This document shows positions 37,963-47,535 of a DNA stretch of 64,000 nucleotides, piece by piece. Within the stretch, counting starts at the first letter, position 1. Each line of letters opens with the position of its first letter. The stretch spans positions 2,252,001-2,316,000 of the forward strand of contig NZ_CP077770.1 of NCBI RefSeq assembly GCF_019134595.1, read 5' to 3'. This DNA comes from Pseudoalteromonas shioyasakiensis (lineage in GTDB: Bacteria > Pseudomonadota > Gammaproteobacteria > Enterobacterales > Alteromonadaceae). A program made the translations under genes and the position numbers. The notes below the pieces were generated by a model. It did not search any database. It was given only the letters and a program-made list of their open reading frames with translations, and was not told the origin of the DNA.

Positions 37963-40644
37963 TCAATGCGTTACCTTGGTAATCTCGTCTTGCATGGCAC
38001 AAAATAAGGATGCAATAAGCTGCGTATCGAGCGTGACGGTATCTTTTTTAAGCGCAGCATCAACGGCAACCGCCTTAACATAAAGCGTTTCACATTCGAA
38101 CATGTTCGCAGCGCCTTTAAGCATATGAACATTTCTGCTTAATCCGTCAATATCCATCTTTTTGTATTGCTCGCGCATTTCTCGATACTGTTCTTCCAGA
38201 CCTTTTATGTAGTCATCTTTAAGTGCCTGAAACTCTTTTTCAGGTAACTTGATATCGGCTAACTCATCGCAATCTAAGTAACTGGCAATTTTATGGCTAA
38301 ACGCGTTTCTATCAATTGGTTTGGCGATTAAATCATTAAAGCCTTGCTTCATATAACGGGCAATTTCATGCTTCATGGTATTCGCTGTCAGTGCAATGAT
38401 AGGCGCACTCACTCCCGTTGCTTGCATCATTTTTAATGCTTCTTGACCGTCCATAATGGGCATTTGAATATCAAGCAAAATAAGATCAAAGCTGTCTTCG
38501 AGGGTTGCTTGCACTGCGTCTTTACCATTTTCAACGGTTATCACTGTCAGCCCCATACGCTCTAATATTCGCGCAATTAAACGTCGGTTGTCTGGGTGGT
38601 CTTCGGCAAGTAACACTCTGCCCTTTAAGTTCTCTGGTGCATCAAGCTTACTAAACGGTGAGGTTTCAACGAGCTTCACTTCGCTCATATCATTAAGCCA
38701 ACGTGTATTATCTGTGGTGTACACCGACATAGTGAAAATAAACTCACTGCCAGAGCCGACATTACTTTTAACGCTAATATCCCCATCCAATTTTTTGGCG
38801 AGGCTCTTTGAAATATTAAGTCCAAGCCCGGTACCGCCATACTGGCGAGAAATACTTGAATCCGCTTGATAAAACGCACTAAACAAGGCTTGTTGCTCTT
38901 TATCTGTCATGCCAATACCTGTGTCTTTAACGCTTATCGACAACTTATCGTTATGACAGCTCACCGTTAAAGTTATACGCCCGACTTGGGTGAATTTGAG
39001 GGCGTTGGTTGTTAGGTTTAATAAGATTTGCCTTAAACGACTCGGATCGGTAATAACGTAGTCTGGCAATGGGAACTGATAGTCAACACTGAACTTTAAG
39101 CCTTTATCACGGATTTGCTTGCCAATAAGTGACTCAATATTGGCAATCGTAGCAAACAAATCTGTTTCGACTAAATCAATCTCTAGCTTGTTGGCTTCAA
39201 TTTTCGACATATCGAGTATATCGTTAATTAGTCCCAGTACATGGCGGCTATTTTGCAAAATAACCCCAATCCCATGGTTGCGCTCGTGAGGCTTAATATC
39301 CCCGAGCATAATGCCATCTGCATAGCCAATGATTGATGTCATTGGGGTACGAATTTCATGACTGATATTCGCTAAAAAGCGGCTTTTAGCTTCATTAGCA
39401 TCGCGAAGCTCAGAGGCGAGTTCTTCAAGCTCCAACGTTCTTAGATGGACTTTTTCTTCTAGATTTTTGTTGAGCTCTACGTTGTCATCGTGAAGCAACC
39501 TAAACTTATCGGCAACAGCAAAAGCCAACAACATAGCGTCCATGGCTGTGCCTATCAAACCCAATAAATATAAATTAATGGAGGTAGCTGGCAGTAAACC
39601 TAAATTAGTTAAATTACCCACCATATTCGGGAGCATCATGGCAATGTAAGCCAGCACAAAATAGCGTGCTGGCTTAAAGCCAATGAGCATACAGCGAATA
39701 CCTATGTATAAGCCTAAACATAAAGCAACACCCGTCACTAACGTTGACCAATAAAAACCAAAGCTTGGCCATAAAATACAAAACGGAATACCCAAAGTGG
39801 CGATTACACCCACCGTCAGAGATAATTGCGCCAGTTTCGGAAATGTTTCTTTGAGTTTAAGTAAGTTGTTGTAAAACAGAATATTGGTTAAAGGTGTGAG
39901 CGCAAAGCCGAGCCAATGAAGATGAGGATTATAGTAACCAAACAGCTGATCCGAAATATGGAAAAAGTGGCTCCAAGCAAACACCCAAGATGCAGTAAAC
40001 AATGCGTAATACAGGTGTGTGACATCACGAGAAACCAAGTAAATCAATAAGTTATACAAACCAAGTGCAATACCCACCCCAAAGCAGAGCATCATGATCA
40101 TATTTTCGACGGTTATGTTCTGAAAATAATCTTGATAAGGCGTTAATACCAGCTTTGCAGGAGTATAAAAGTAATCACTCTCAAAATAAGTAATAAGCGT
40201 ATAGTGCTTACCTTTTTCAAGAGATAAGCGATTACCATAGTGAAAAGCAAATTGATTTGGCTCGACCCCACCTGTTACAAAGTGCTGTATGGGGGCTGTT
40301 GGGTCAGTTATATCGTAAATGCGGCTTTCTATTTTCGAAACCAAGGTGTTATACGGATAGAGCACTAAATCTTCGATATCACTTTGATTTTCAATTTCAA
40401 CAATTAACCAATAACTACCGCCGACAGAACTTATTCGAGATTGCGGTTTTTTGTTGGCTCGCCAAGCATCAATCGCAGCCACCGATTGCGGAAACATATT
40501 ATCGTTTGCCGTAAACACTTCTCCGACATCATGAAGGTTTTGATCAGCAACAGCATCAGTGTAGACAAACGTATCTTGTGCATTTGCCGCAACACTTAAT
40601 AGCAATAAAAACAGCAGAGTACTTAAATACAGCTTTAACCGCAT
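37963..40644 (-). CDS. Hybrid histidine kinase: 7TMR-DISM, HisKA, HATPase, REC, Hpt
   Basis: 893 residues. Signal peptide, a periplasmic 7TMR-DISM domain (about 25-170), seven membrane helices (about 175-385), a short coiled coil (NVELNKNLEEKVHLRTLELEELA), HisKA with H429 in ANISHEIRTPM, HATPase with N-A-L-K-F-T and GTGLGLNIS, a receiver with D725 in LILLDIQMPIMDG, and a C-terminal Hpt with H840 in HMLKGAANMFE. It is a complete internal phosphorelay whose output regulator is not adjacent. It lies 37 bases downstream of a TonB receptor gene on the same strand and may be co-transcribed with it, suggesting a link to that uptake system. Confidence 0.93.
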   Translation of the reverse strand: MRLKLYLSTLLFLLLLSVAANAQDTFVYTDAVADQNLHDVGEVFTANDNMFPQSVAAIDAWRANKKPQSRISSVGGSYWLIVEIENQSDIEDLVLYPYNTLVSKIESRIYDITDPTAPIQHFVTGGVEPNQFAFHYGNRLSLEKGKHYTLITYFESDYFYTPAKLVLTPYQDYFQNITVENMIMMLCFGVGIALGLYNLLIYLVSRDVTHLYYALFTASWVFAWSHFFHISDQLFGYYNPHLHWLGFALTPLTNILFYNNLLKLKETFPKLAQLSLTVGVIATLGIPFCILWPSFGFYWSTLVTGVALCLGLYIGIRCMLIGFKPARYFVLAYIAMMLPNMVGNLTNLGLLPATSINLYLLGLIGTAMDAMLLAFAVADKFRLLHDDNVELNKNLEEKVHLRTLELEELASELRDANEAKSRFLANISHEIRTPMTSIIGYADGIMLGDIKPHERNHGIGVILQNSRHVLGLINDILDMSKIEANKLEIDLVETDLFATIANIESLIGKQIRDKGLKFSVDYQFPLPDYVITDPSRLRQILLNLTTNALKFTQVGRITLTVSCHNDKLSISVKDTGIGMTDKEQQALFSAFYQADSSISRQYGGTGLGLNISKSLAKKLDGDISVKSNVGSGSEFIFTMSVYTTDNTRWLNDMSEVKLVETSPFSKLDAPENLKGRVLLAEDHPDNRRLIARILERMGLTVITVENGKDAVQATLEDSFDLILLDIQMPIMDGQEALKMMQATGVSAPIIALTANTMKHEIARYMKQGFNDLIAKPIDRNAFSHKIASYLDCDELADIKLPEKEFQALKDDYIKGLEEQYREMREQYKKMDIDGLSRNVHMLKGAANMFECETLYVKAVAVDAALKKDTVTLDTQLIASLFCAMQDEITKVTH

Positions 40645-40681
40645 TCACAAAACCCCTGTACCATTTTGGAGATGGCAACGA

Positions 40682-42946
40682 CTAGAATTGCAGTGAAACA
40701 TCAAAACCATAGCGACGCCCTTCCCCTTTAAAGTCTTCAAGCATGCCTAGGAACGAACTTAAATCGAACTTTAACTGGCTATATTCAGTATCAAATAAAT
40801 TTTTGCCCCATAAAGTAAATGACCAATTATCAACATCATATTTTAGATGCGCATTAACAATGCTAAAGCCGTCTTGGCGGGCATAAGGGTTCATGTTCTG
40901 ATCAAAATAAAACTCAGACTGGTAATCGTAAATAATATTGGCCGATAACGGATACGACGCCAAGCTGGTATCGTATTTTAACCCCGCTGATACATTCCAT
41001 TTAGAGGTAAATGGTAGTTGGTTATCGGTAATACTATTGCCAAGTGGGTCAACGTATTCTTCAAACTCAGCATGAGGGATATAGCCAACTGAAAGTAGCA
41101 TGGATAATTGCTTAGTTGCTTGGTAATTGATTTCAGTTTCAAGACCGTAAATAGTTGAATCAGCAACATTTTCAAGTAATTGTACAGGTGGCATTTGCGG
41201 TGTTTCTGACGCTTGGTTCATAAACACTTGTTGGTCGTTATAGTCATAGTAAAACGCCGCCCAATTCATTCTAAGTTGCTTCCCAGGCCAGAACGACTTT
41301 AAGCCAGCTTCATGGGCATTTAAGCGCTCTTTGCCGTAGTTTGCTAAGATTGCTTGTTCTTCAGATGACAAAAAGCCGCCGTTATAACCGCCACTTTTAC
41401 TACCATTAGCAAAACGATAATAAAGATTGCTTGCATCTGAATAGCGATAATTAACTGCAAATTGGCCAGTAAAGCCATTGTCTGATTGCTCATCGGTAAC
41501 GCGATAAAATGGTACAAGCACTCCGTCTAAGTCATTCACATCAACCACCGCATTTAACGTGGCGATTGAGTCATACTCAAGTGACTCATAGTCATATCTA
41601 AGACCGGCTGTGATCATCCATCTATCTGCGACAGGCACTTCAATTTGGCTAAATACAGCCAAATTTTGCATCTTGATTTCGTTATCGTAGATAAAGGTCG
41701 CGGTTAAATTTGTCGGTAAAATACCCCGGAAATCACGCAAAATATCATTTAAATTATCTTGCTCAATCGTCTCATCTGCAAAATAAACACCACTGGTTAG
41801 TGTGTAATCAGCAAGTTCATTTAATAACCTGAATTCTTGGCTGAATAGTTGGGTATCTAACCCTAATACTCCTTCGCACAAACGAGCTGGCGAGCCATCG
41901 CAGTTAAAAGCATGGCTTCTTTCTAAGTCGTTAAAGCTCGAAAGCGAGGTAAAAGTACTTTGCTCGTTTAAATGCCAATTCACTTCAGCAATAAAGCCAT
42001 AACCATCAGATTTATGAGGTGAGTCGTTATTGACGCTCACAGCAAAGAAGTCATCACTGCCATCATTAAAACCAAAGTTATCAAAACAGTGTGTTGAGCC
42101 CGCATCTGCTGGTGAACACAGCTCACCCGTTAAAGGGTTCGCGACAATACCAATACTGCCAACTGGCTGGGCAATACCATCCCAATCTTCAATATGTGCT
42201 TGCAGGTAAAGATCAACGTCATCCCACTCAGACAAAAAAGACACACGGGCATTTTTTTGCTCCATGCCTGCTGTTGGTGAGTCTGCATAAGTATTTTTTG
42301 TTGAATATTCGTAGTCTTGATAGTTAACAGCAATACGCATTGCGCTGGAGTCTGAGAGTTGCTGGTTCCACATACCATCGATGCTGGTGGCGTTGTTATT
42401 GGCAGCACCTAATGTTAGCGAGCCATAGCTATCAAACTCAGGGCGATTTGAGCGTATAAGTATTGCACCACCGGTAGAATTACGACCAAACAAGGTACCC
42501 TGCGGGCCGCGTAAAATATCGAGTTGTTCAATATCGTACAAGTTAACAATTTGATTATTGGCAGACCCCACCGCAACGCCATCAAGATACATGGCAACAG
42601 GTGAAGTGTTCGCCGTATTATAATCAAGTAACCCCACCCCGCGAATACTCACAGCCGGAGGCGTCCCTTCTGCGGCGTTTTGGGTAATTTTAACGTTTGG
42701 CGCAAACAAACCAATTTCAGTTGAATCTTTAAAATGCTGAGCTTTTAAAATTTCGCCATCCACTTGGCTTACCGCTACACTTACGTCTTCAATTGCTTGC
42801 GGACGCTTTTGTGCATAAACGCTAATAACTTCCATGTCTTTATCAGTCTCAGCTCCTTGTGCAACAGCGCTTGCCATTACACATGCCGCCAAGCTTGAGC
42901 TCGACAACATCATAAACTTTGGATCTTTAAGAAAAGGACGCTTCAT
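40682..42946 (-). CDS. TonB-dependent receptor
   Basis: 754 residues. Signal sequence region to about residue 30 (ASAVAQGAE), TonB-box-like M-E-V-I-S-V-Y-A-Q, plug with A-P-N-V-K-I-T-Q, VSIRGVGLLDYNTANTSPVAMYLDGV and LRGPQGTLFGRNSTGGAI, then a beta barrel ending G-F-D-V-S-L-Q-F. The R-G-P-Q-G-T-L-F-G-R-N form is typical of the large FyuA/CirA-like receptors that import siderophores or small hydrophobic molecules in sphingomonads and marine gammaproteobacteria. Neighbours upstream on the same strand are a flavoprotein, an acetoacetate-decarboxylase-like protein and a hydrolase, so a lipid or terpenoid cargo is a guess. Confidence 0.9.
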   Translation of the reverse strand: MKRPFLKDPKFMMLSSSSLAACVMASAVAQGAETDKDMEVISVYAQKRPQAIEDVSVAVSQVDGEILKAQHFKDSTEIGLFAPNVKITQNAAEGTPPAVSIRGVGLLDYNTANTSPVAMYLDGVAVGSANNQIVNLYDIEQLDILRGPQGTLFGRNSTGGAILIRSNRPEFDSYGSLTLGAANNNATSIDGMWNQQLSDSSAMRIAVNYQDYEYSTKNTYADSPTAGMEQKNARVSFLSEWDDVDLYLQAHIEDWDGIAQPVGSIGIVANPLTGELCSPADAGSTHCFDNFGFNDGSDDFFAVSVNNDSPHKSDGYGFIAEVNWHLNEQSTFTSLSSFNDLERSHAFNCDGSPARLCEGVLGLDTQLFSQEFRLLNELADYTLTSGVYFADETIEQDNLNDILRDFRGILPTNLTATFIYDNEIKMQNLAVFSQIEVPVADRWMITAGLRYDYESLEYDSIATLNAVVDVNDLDGVLVPFYRVTDEQSDNGFTGQFAVNYRYSDASNLYYRFANGSKSGGYNGGFLSSEEQAILANYGKERLNAHEAGLKSFWPGKQLRMNWAAFYYDYNDQQVFMNQASETPQMPPVQLLENVADSTIYGLETEINYQATKQLSMLLSVGYIPHAEFEEYVDPLGNSITDNQLPFTSKWNVSAGLKYDTSLASYPLSANIIYDYQSEFYFDQNMNPYARQDGFSIVNAHLKYDVDNWSFTLWGKNLFDTEYSQLKFDLSSFLGMLEDFKGEGRRYGFDVSLQF

Positions 42947-43039
42947 TGGCTTTTAGACCTTAAAAGAGGGAAACTTGTTAAATTGTTGTAATTTAGTGGT
43001 AAGTATAGACCAAACAATAGATTAAAGTCGCATATAAAT

Positions 43040-43053
43040 CATGAAAATTCATG
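43040..43053. promoter_or_regulatory. Inverted repeat upstream of TonB receptor gene
   Basis: CATGAA-AA-TTCATG, a 6-2-6 palindrome, lies about 95 bases before the receptor start and downstream of the flavoprotein gene. It could be an operator; it is too short and lacks a T run to be a terminator. No regulator can be assigned. Confidence 0.3.
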
Positions 43054-43088
43054 GCTTATACGCATACTTATTTACAACTTTGCTCACA

Positions 43089-45320
43089 CTAACCTTTTTC
43101 GAATGCATGCTCTCCGCTGATTTCGTTTGGCCAACCACATAGTGCCCGGGCTGTTTGCATACCGGCCATCACAGCAGCCTCAACACAGCCTGCATTAACC
43201 CCTGTTTTTATCCAGTCACCAGTAATGCGCAAATTAACAAACTGACTGCCATCTGTAGCAAGGCGGTATCTACTCGAATCAACTACAGATAGGACATAGC
43301 GCTCACTGGGATCGACATTTACGCGCCAATATTGCTGTTCTAGTACAGGTAAAATGCTATGCGGATCACTGTAAAAAACCTGCCAATCAAACTTGTTATC
43401 AATATAGGCTTCAGGCCAAAGTGGCCGCATATCTGAGCTAAACAAATTATGCATATTCAATTTTACTTCGGCTTTCATTTGCTCTGGGAATTGATGTGCA
43501 CTGGCAGGAGGGTATTTTTCGCAGCTAAACGCACTGCAAAAATAGGCAACATTAACTGGTGAGTTGTCACTTGGCCAATCTTCTTTATCGAGCAAGTTGC
43601 CCATTGCGGCCCAGGTATCAAACGGCTCGACAAAGCCACTTAAAATTGGCCCTTCGTGAGCAGCATTAGTATGCGTAAAGCCAAGTTGTGGGTCGGTTTT
43701 ATTCAACCATACTTGGCAAGCCTGAGTCGCCACACTTTGCACTTTTATTGCTTGTTGGGATAGCGCGTAATCTACAGCTAAAAGTTCAGAGGCAACGTGT
43801 TCAAGTGAGGCAACCGATACACCTAAAATAAGCGTATCAAAGTCAATACCATGGCGAAGCGTCACTGTTGGCAATGGGGTACTAAAATGCTCTTGGTACA
43901 CCTCGGGCCAATTACTCCAAAATGACTCTAAATTAATCTGATATTCTTGTAATAAGTGCGCTTGTTCAGGGCTGATTTGCTCATACAGGGGTTCACTTGG
44001 CCAGCATGGCAGTTGCTTTACATCAATGAGCGGATCATAATCTTGACCAACTAAACTGACCTGTTGGCGAAGCTCAATCTCACTTACCAGCGGCTCACCT
44101 TGGTCAGTTTGCCCAGCAGATAAGTTAGTTAACTGATGGAAAAACTTAAACTTAACGCCGCGCTGCTTTAAAAGCTCATAAATTGGCCCGAAAATGACAT
44201 CGCCCATGCCTGCTTGCATTTTCCACATCACGCCGCCTTTATAGCAAAGGCCTATACGTAACATGGCAAGGGCGGCAACGCCGGCTTCAACATTGGGTTT
44301 ACTAAAGTCACCTTTCGGGTAAGCGAACACCAAATCATAAAAGCCACGCACAGGCGCTGAATCGACACTGTAAGTTTTGTTAGCACCATTTTTTTCGAGC
44401 CACTGACGAAAATCGTAGCAGTTAATGACACCAAAACCTTCGCGATATACTTTGTCTTTAATCAGTCCTGTGAGCATTGCAATCGCAAGATCGGCACAAA
44501 TATAAAGTCTGCGTAGCTCTGGGTTGTCATCCAGTAAATCAATAACTTGATCTTTAAACCAGCGTTTTAACTTTCTGACGATATACCAAATCACCAGTCG
44601 ATCGGCCTGTTTATCTGTATGGGTGGCCTGCTTTTCGGTGAACTGCAGCAAATGAGTTATCAATGTTCGTGGGTTCGAGGCAATTTCAGTTGCACCTGCT
44701 TCAATATCATCAATAAACTGCTTTGCGCCATTTAAATGGGTATCAATATCTGCTTTGATTTCTTGATACATGTGTTTGAGTAACGATTGATCCCGAGGCT
44801 TTTTAGTCACTAAAGTGGTTTTAGCATCTTGCTGCTGACAAACATGCTCAATGCCTTCGGTCCATTTTTTTAGCCATGCTAATGTCATGGTGACAAAGTC
44901 CCACACTGTTATATCTAGGCTGCCATCAGCGGGGTTACCTTCTACAGTAGGAAAATCAATTGGCCAAGTTTGCCATTCGTTATCAATAAACTCTTGTAAG
45001 GCAATAAAACTGTGTGGTTTAAATGCCTGCTGCCAAGTAGCCAATGAACAACTAGCAGGTCGATTGAGTGAGTTATACACCCCTTCTAAGGTGCGAAAGC
45101 TATTCACATAGGCGCCAAACCAAACATGTAAACCATGCTCTTCGATTCGCTGTCCAAAATGGGCGTTTCGGCCACTCGCCCCTTTACCGCCAAGGCGCCA
45201 ACCCTGTTGATAAACGGTAATTTCGCGCTGGCTTTGCCAATTAGTTTGCTCGGTCAAATACACTGCCGCAGTCATCGCTGCAACACCGCCACCAACAATG
45301 GTGATTTTTTCTTTTCCCAT
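43089..45320 (-). CDS. FAD-dependent oxidoreductase, phytoene-desaturase-like
   Basis: 743 residues, long for the family. The FAD dinucleotide motif is IVGGGVAAMTAAVYLTE (about residues 7-23), followed by the desaturase-type WRLGGKGASGRNAHFGQRIEEHGLHVWFG; a C-terminal FAD segment occurs at RITGDWIKTGVNAGCVEAAVMAG, like the ending of carotenoid desaturases and amine oxidases. A large insertion of about 300 residues lies between. It begins two bases after the stop of the acetoacetate-decarboxylase-like gene, so the two products probably act together. It may oxidise a polyene or long-chain substrate, but the substrate is unknown. No membrane helix or signal peptide. Confidence 0.8.
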   Translation of the reverse strand: MGKEKITIVGGGVAAMTAAVYLTEQTNWQSQREITVYQQGWRLGGKGASGRNAHFGQRIEEHGLHVWFGAYVNSFRTLEGVYNSLNRPASCSLATWQQAFKPHSFIALQEFIDNEWQTWPIDFPTVEGNPADGSLDITVWDFVTMTLAWLKKWTEGIEHVCQQQDAKTTLVTKKPRDQSLLKHMYQEIKADIDTHLNGAKQFIDDIEAGATEIASNPRTLITHLLQFTEKQATHTDKQADRLVIWYIVRKLKRWFKDQVIDLLDDNPELRRLYICADLAIAMLTGLIKDKVYREGFGVINCYDFRQWLEKNGANKTYSVDSAPVRGFYDLVFAYPKGDFSKPNVEAGVAALAMLRIGLCYKGGVMWKMQAGMGDVIFGPIYELLKQRGVKFKFFHQLTNLSAGQTDQGEPLVSEIELRQQVSLVGQDYDPLIDVKQLPCWPSEPLYEQISPEQAHLLQEYQINLESFWSNWPEVYQEHFSTPLPTVTLRHGIDFDTLILGVSVASLEHVASELLAVDYALSQQAIKVQSVATQACQVWLNKTDPQLGFTHTNAAHEGPILSGFVEPFDTWAAMGNLLDKEDWPSDNSPVNVAYFCSAFSCEKYPPASAHQFPEQMKAEVKLNMHNLFSSDMRPLWPEAYIDNKFDWQVFYSDPHSILPVLEQQYWRVNVDPSERYVLSVVDSSRYRLATDGSQFVNLRITGDWIKTGVNAGCVEAAVMAGMQTARALCGWPNEISGEHAFEKG

Positions 45321-45322
45321 GG

Positions 45323-46276
45323 TTACCCCTGTGTTGGTAACAGTTGTGTTGCGCCAAGCTGGTCAAAGTCCATATTGACGTAAAAAGGTAAATGAACCGC
45401 TTGTTTGCCAAGTGCGATGCCAAACATGTCATTCAAAGGAAAGCTCGCAAGAGCTTTTACATCCAAGCTAAAATCATTGTGTAACAGTTTTAATTGATGA
45501 ATTTTTTTGATTAGCGATGGTGAGTGAACCACGCTTTGATAAACGGCTTTATCTCCTTGGCCATCGGGAAATTGTTTAAACAAAATCTGATCCATCTGCG
45601 GGTGAATAAACCCGTCTAATAATTGTTTAAGAAGCGATAAATCAATGCCATTAATTTGCGCATCAAACAAATCTGTAACGTGTTTAGAAAATTGCGATAA
45701 GTTATCGAGTAAGTTTTCCTTGGTACTTGCCTGTGTTTGCTCAATGGTTAATAGCTCATGCATCGCTAATTTAGACTCTGGGTTAAACACATCAAAACAT
45801 TCTAAAGAGATACTAAAGGCGCCCGCATCACTCACAGCAGTTGGCATTTGGTATTCACAGAGGTATTTATTGTAGCCCCAGGCTTCTCGACCATTAATTA
45901 AGGCATAAATGTTATTAACGCTAATAAATGCCGGATACCAATATAAATGGCTAATATCACCATCTTGCATTTTTGCTACCGGCAGCCAAATAATAATATC
46001 GGTTTCTTGCATCCAGCCATGCTCTGAAAACGGTGGCGTTAATGAAGAAATTTTTTCGATATCAGTGAAAGTAAGTAAACAAGTACTCCCTAACACATTA
46101 AACGAGGTTGATTCGGTTGCTAGTAAGTTTAAAGTTGCATCAACATACCGCTGCATTTTTTGCTCACACCCAGCAACAAAAAAACCATACATTTGCGCGT
46201 TGATCATTCGACAAGGTGGTTTAGCAACCGGGTTAGATAAGAAGTGGCTGTAATTTGTTTGGTCCGTCATAGTCAT
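45323..46276 (-). CDS. Acetoacetate-decarboxylase-like protein
   Basis: 317 residues. The central block ALINGREAWGYNKYLCEYQMP corresponds to the G-R-E-x-x-G-x-x-K region of acetoacetate decarboxylases, including a lysine that could be the Schiff-base residue. Before it, INNIYALI and IIIWLPV fit the double-barrel fold. Most characterised relatives are smaller (about 250). It is coupled to the flavoprotein gene (two-base gap). A decarboxylase or aldolase role on a keto acid is plausible but not proved. ATGs occur at 46276 and 46270. Confidence 0.75.
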   Translation of the reverse strand: MTMTDQTNYSHFLSNPVAKPPCRMINAQMYGFFVAGCEQKMQRYVDATLNLLATESTSFNVLGSTCLLTFTDIEKISSLTPPFSEHGWMQETDIIIWLPVAKMQDGDISHLYWYPAFISVNNIYALINGREAWGYNKYLCEYQMPTAVSDAGAFSISLECFDVFNPESKLAMHELLTIEQTQASTKENLLDNLSQFSKHVTDLFDAQINGIDLSLLKQLLDGFIHPQMDQILFKQFPDGQGDKAVYQSVVHSPSLIKKIHQLKLLHNDFSLDVKALASFPLNDMFGIALGKQAVHLPFYVNMDFDQLGATQLLPTQG

Positions 46277-46316
46277 TACTTATATTGTTGTTTAGTAATG
46301 ACTATAGACCAGTTTT

Positions 46317-46892
46317 TTAATCGTTGGGGACAAGTTCTGAGTTGCAACACTCTTTTAATAGCTGTTCGGTAAATTGCTGATAGCCGAGCTGATTAAAATT
46401 CTCAGATAGCGGGTTCATAAACCCATGACCATAGTCGGCTATTTCACAGATCACCGTGGCTTTACTTTTTAATGTTGCAATCACAGGCTTTATATCAAAA
46501 TGCTCTTCACTGTGAGGAAAAATAAATCGACAAGGAACGTTAGCCTCAAGCTCAAGATGATGTCTAACTTGTGACGGATAAAAGGCAATGATTTTTTTAA
46601 TGAAAGAATTTTTTAATTCTGCTTGGGCACGCCACACAGCGGCAGCGCCTGCACTAAATGCAATAATCGTGGTTGGCTGACGAATCGTAGCCATTTTTAA
46701 ATGCACAAGCTCAAAATAACTGTCATGGCCGCATTGAGCCATAAAATGTTGATATTGAAACTGCTCATTTATGGGAAGCTGAATTTCCCCCATGTAAGGG
46801 TCACAAAGACTCACTTTACCGCGAAGCTGCTGAGCAAGCAGCGATAAATGCGCTGTTTTACCGAATATATCTGATACCAAAAGGTAATTCAT
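46317..46892 (-). CDS. Alpha/beta hydrolase, dienelactone-hydrolase-like
   Basis: About 191 residues from the ATG at 46892, seven bases after AAGAAG; an open frame continues to 46952 but begins with a basic, unlikely leader. MNYLLVSDIFGKTAHLSLLAQQL resembles the start of dienelactone-hydrolase-fold proteins. The nucleophile elbow is TIIAFSAGAAAVWRA (serine), and the late histidine is in YGHGFMNP, with an acid probably in H-S-E-E-H-F-D. It lies 40 bases upstream of the decarboxylase-like gene on the same strand and is probably its operon partner. Confidence 0.75.
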   Translation of the reverse strand: MNYLLVSDIFGKTAHLSLLAQQLRGKVSLCDPYMGEIQLPINEQFQYQHFMAQCGHDSYFELVHLKMATIRQPTTIIAFSAGAAAVWRAQAELKNSFIKKIIAFYPSQVRHHLELEANVPCRFIFPHSEEHFDIKPVIATLKSKATVICEIADYGHGFMNPLSENFNQLGYQQFTEQLLKECCNSELVPND

Positions 46893-46972
46893 AAGCATAC
46901 TTCTTATTGTTATTTTGTGCCTAATCACAATACGCCTGTTTCTGTTAAACATCCAGAGATTATTTTTGATGT

Positions 46973-47116
46973 TTAAAAAATAAACCTTGCGCTTAATTGA
47001 TTCTTAAAGTATTCTGATTGTCTGGTTTTTAGAAACCACGCGGTTAACCCCTTACCTTGATCCAGTAATTCCCGCATATTCGTATAAATACTTGCAGCTT
47101 GTTCGCTAAATAACAT
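46973..47116 (-). CDS. Possible 47-codon small ORF
   Basis: In the 363-base stretch 46893-47255 the minus strand has an ATG-to-TAA frame encoding 47 residues that begin MLFSEQAASIYTNMRELLDQ and end S-A-R-F-I-F. It has a protein-like composition with one predicted amphipathic helix. There is no convincing Shine-Dalgarno, and a TGA lies five codons upstream. It may be a small gene, a remnant or chance. Besides it, this stretch shows only AT-rich sequence. Confidence 0.22.
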   Translation of the reverse strand: MLFSEQAASIYTNMRELLDQGKGLTAWFLKTRQSEYFKNQLSARFIF

Positions 47117-47255
47117 TTTGATGAATTTTCAAATTATCACCAAACTGTCACAAACTTAGTCAACACTGTTAGCAAGACAACAAATGTCGGTCTGTATTTT
47201 TTAAATGCCTATTAAAGCTCTACAGACACAGACAAAAGAAAAAGTGAGTTTTATT

Positions 47256-47423
47256 ATGTCATATAAATACAACGGATCTTTGATCCAGATCGCACATCCA
47301 GTGCAATCAATCTCGGTAAATAAACAGCGTGTAATTTTTAGTGACACGCAGGGCTTAAAAAATGCCATCTTCCAAAAGGCTAGTGATGCACGCCAATTTG
47401 TGAAGTGGTTAAAAGCTAACTAA
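47256..47423 (+). CDS. Small hypothetical protein (55 aa)
   Basis: From the ATG at 47256 the product is 55 residues: M-S-Y-K-Y-N-G-S-L-I-Q-I-A-H-P, then QSISVNKQRVIFSDTQGLKN and a basic C-terminus RQFVKWLKAN. GTGAG lies ten bases upstream. The frame is open to another ATG at 47205 with a basic leader, which is less likely. It ends 11 bases before a strong terminator, which supports a real transcript. No family recognised; one beta sheet with a C-terminal helix is likely. Confidence 0.6.
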   Translation: MSYKYNGSLIQIAHPVQSISVNKQRVIFSDTQGLKNAIFQKASDARQFVKWLKAN

Positions 47424-47434
47424 ACCCTACCGAT

Positions 47435-47467
47435 AAACGCCAGCCAACACGCTGGCGTTTTAGTTTT
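47435..47467 (+). terminator. Intrinsic terminator after small gene
   Basis: AAACGCCAGC, the loop CAACAC and GCTGGCGTTT, followed by TAGTTTT. The 10-bp stem lies just downstream of the 55-residue gene. Confidence 0.88.
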
Positions 47468-47535
47468 CACCACCAGCCAGCATAAGCCTATATTCCTGCT
47501 ACACTTATATTTTAGTTCCTAAATAGGTAGTAACT

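Noticed and set aside
38588..38869. Plus-strand frame opposite the hybrid kinase
   Set aside because: Mirror of conserved HATPase/receiver codons, Ser- and Leu-rich.
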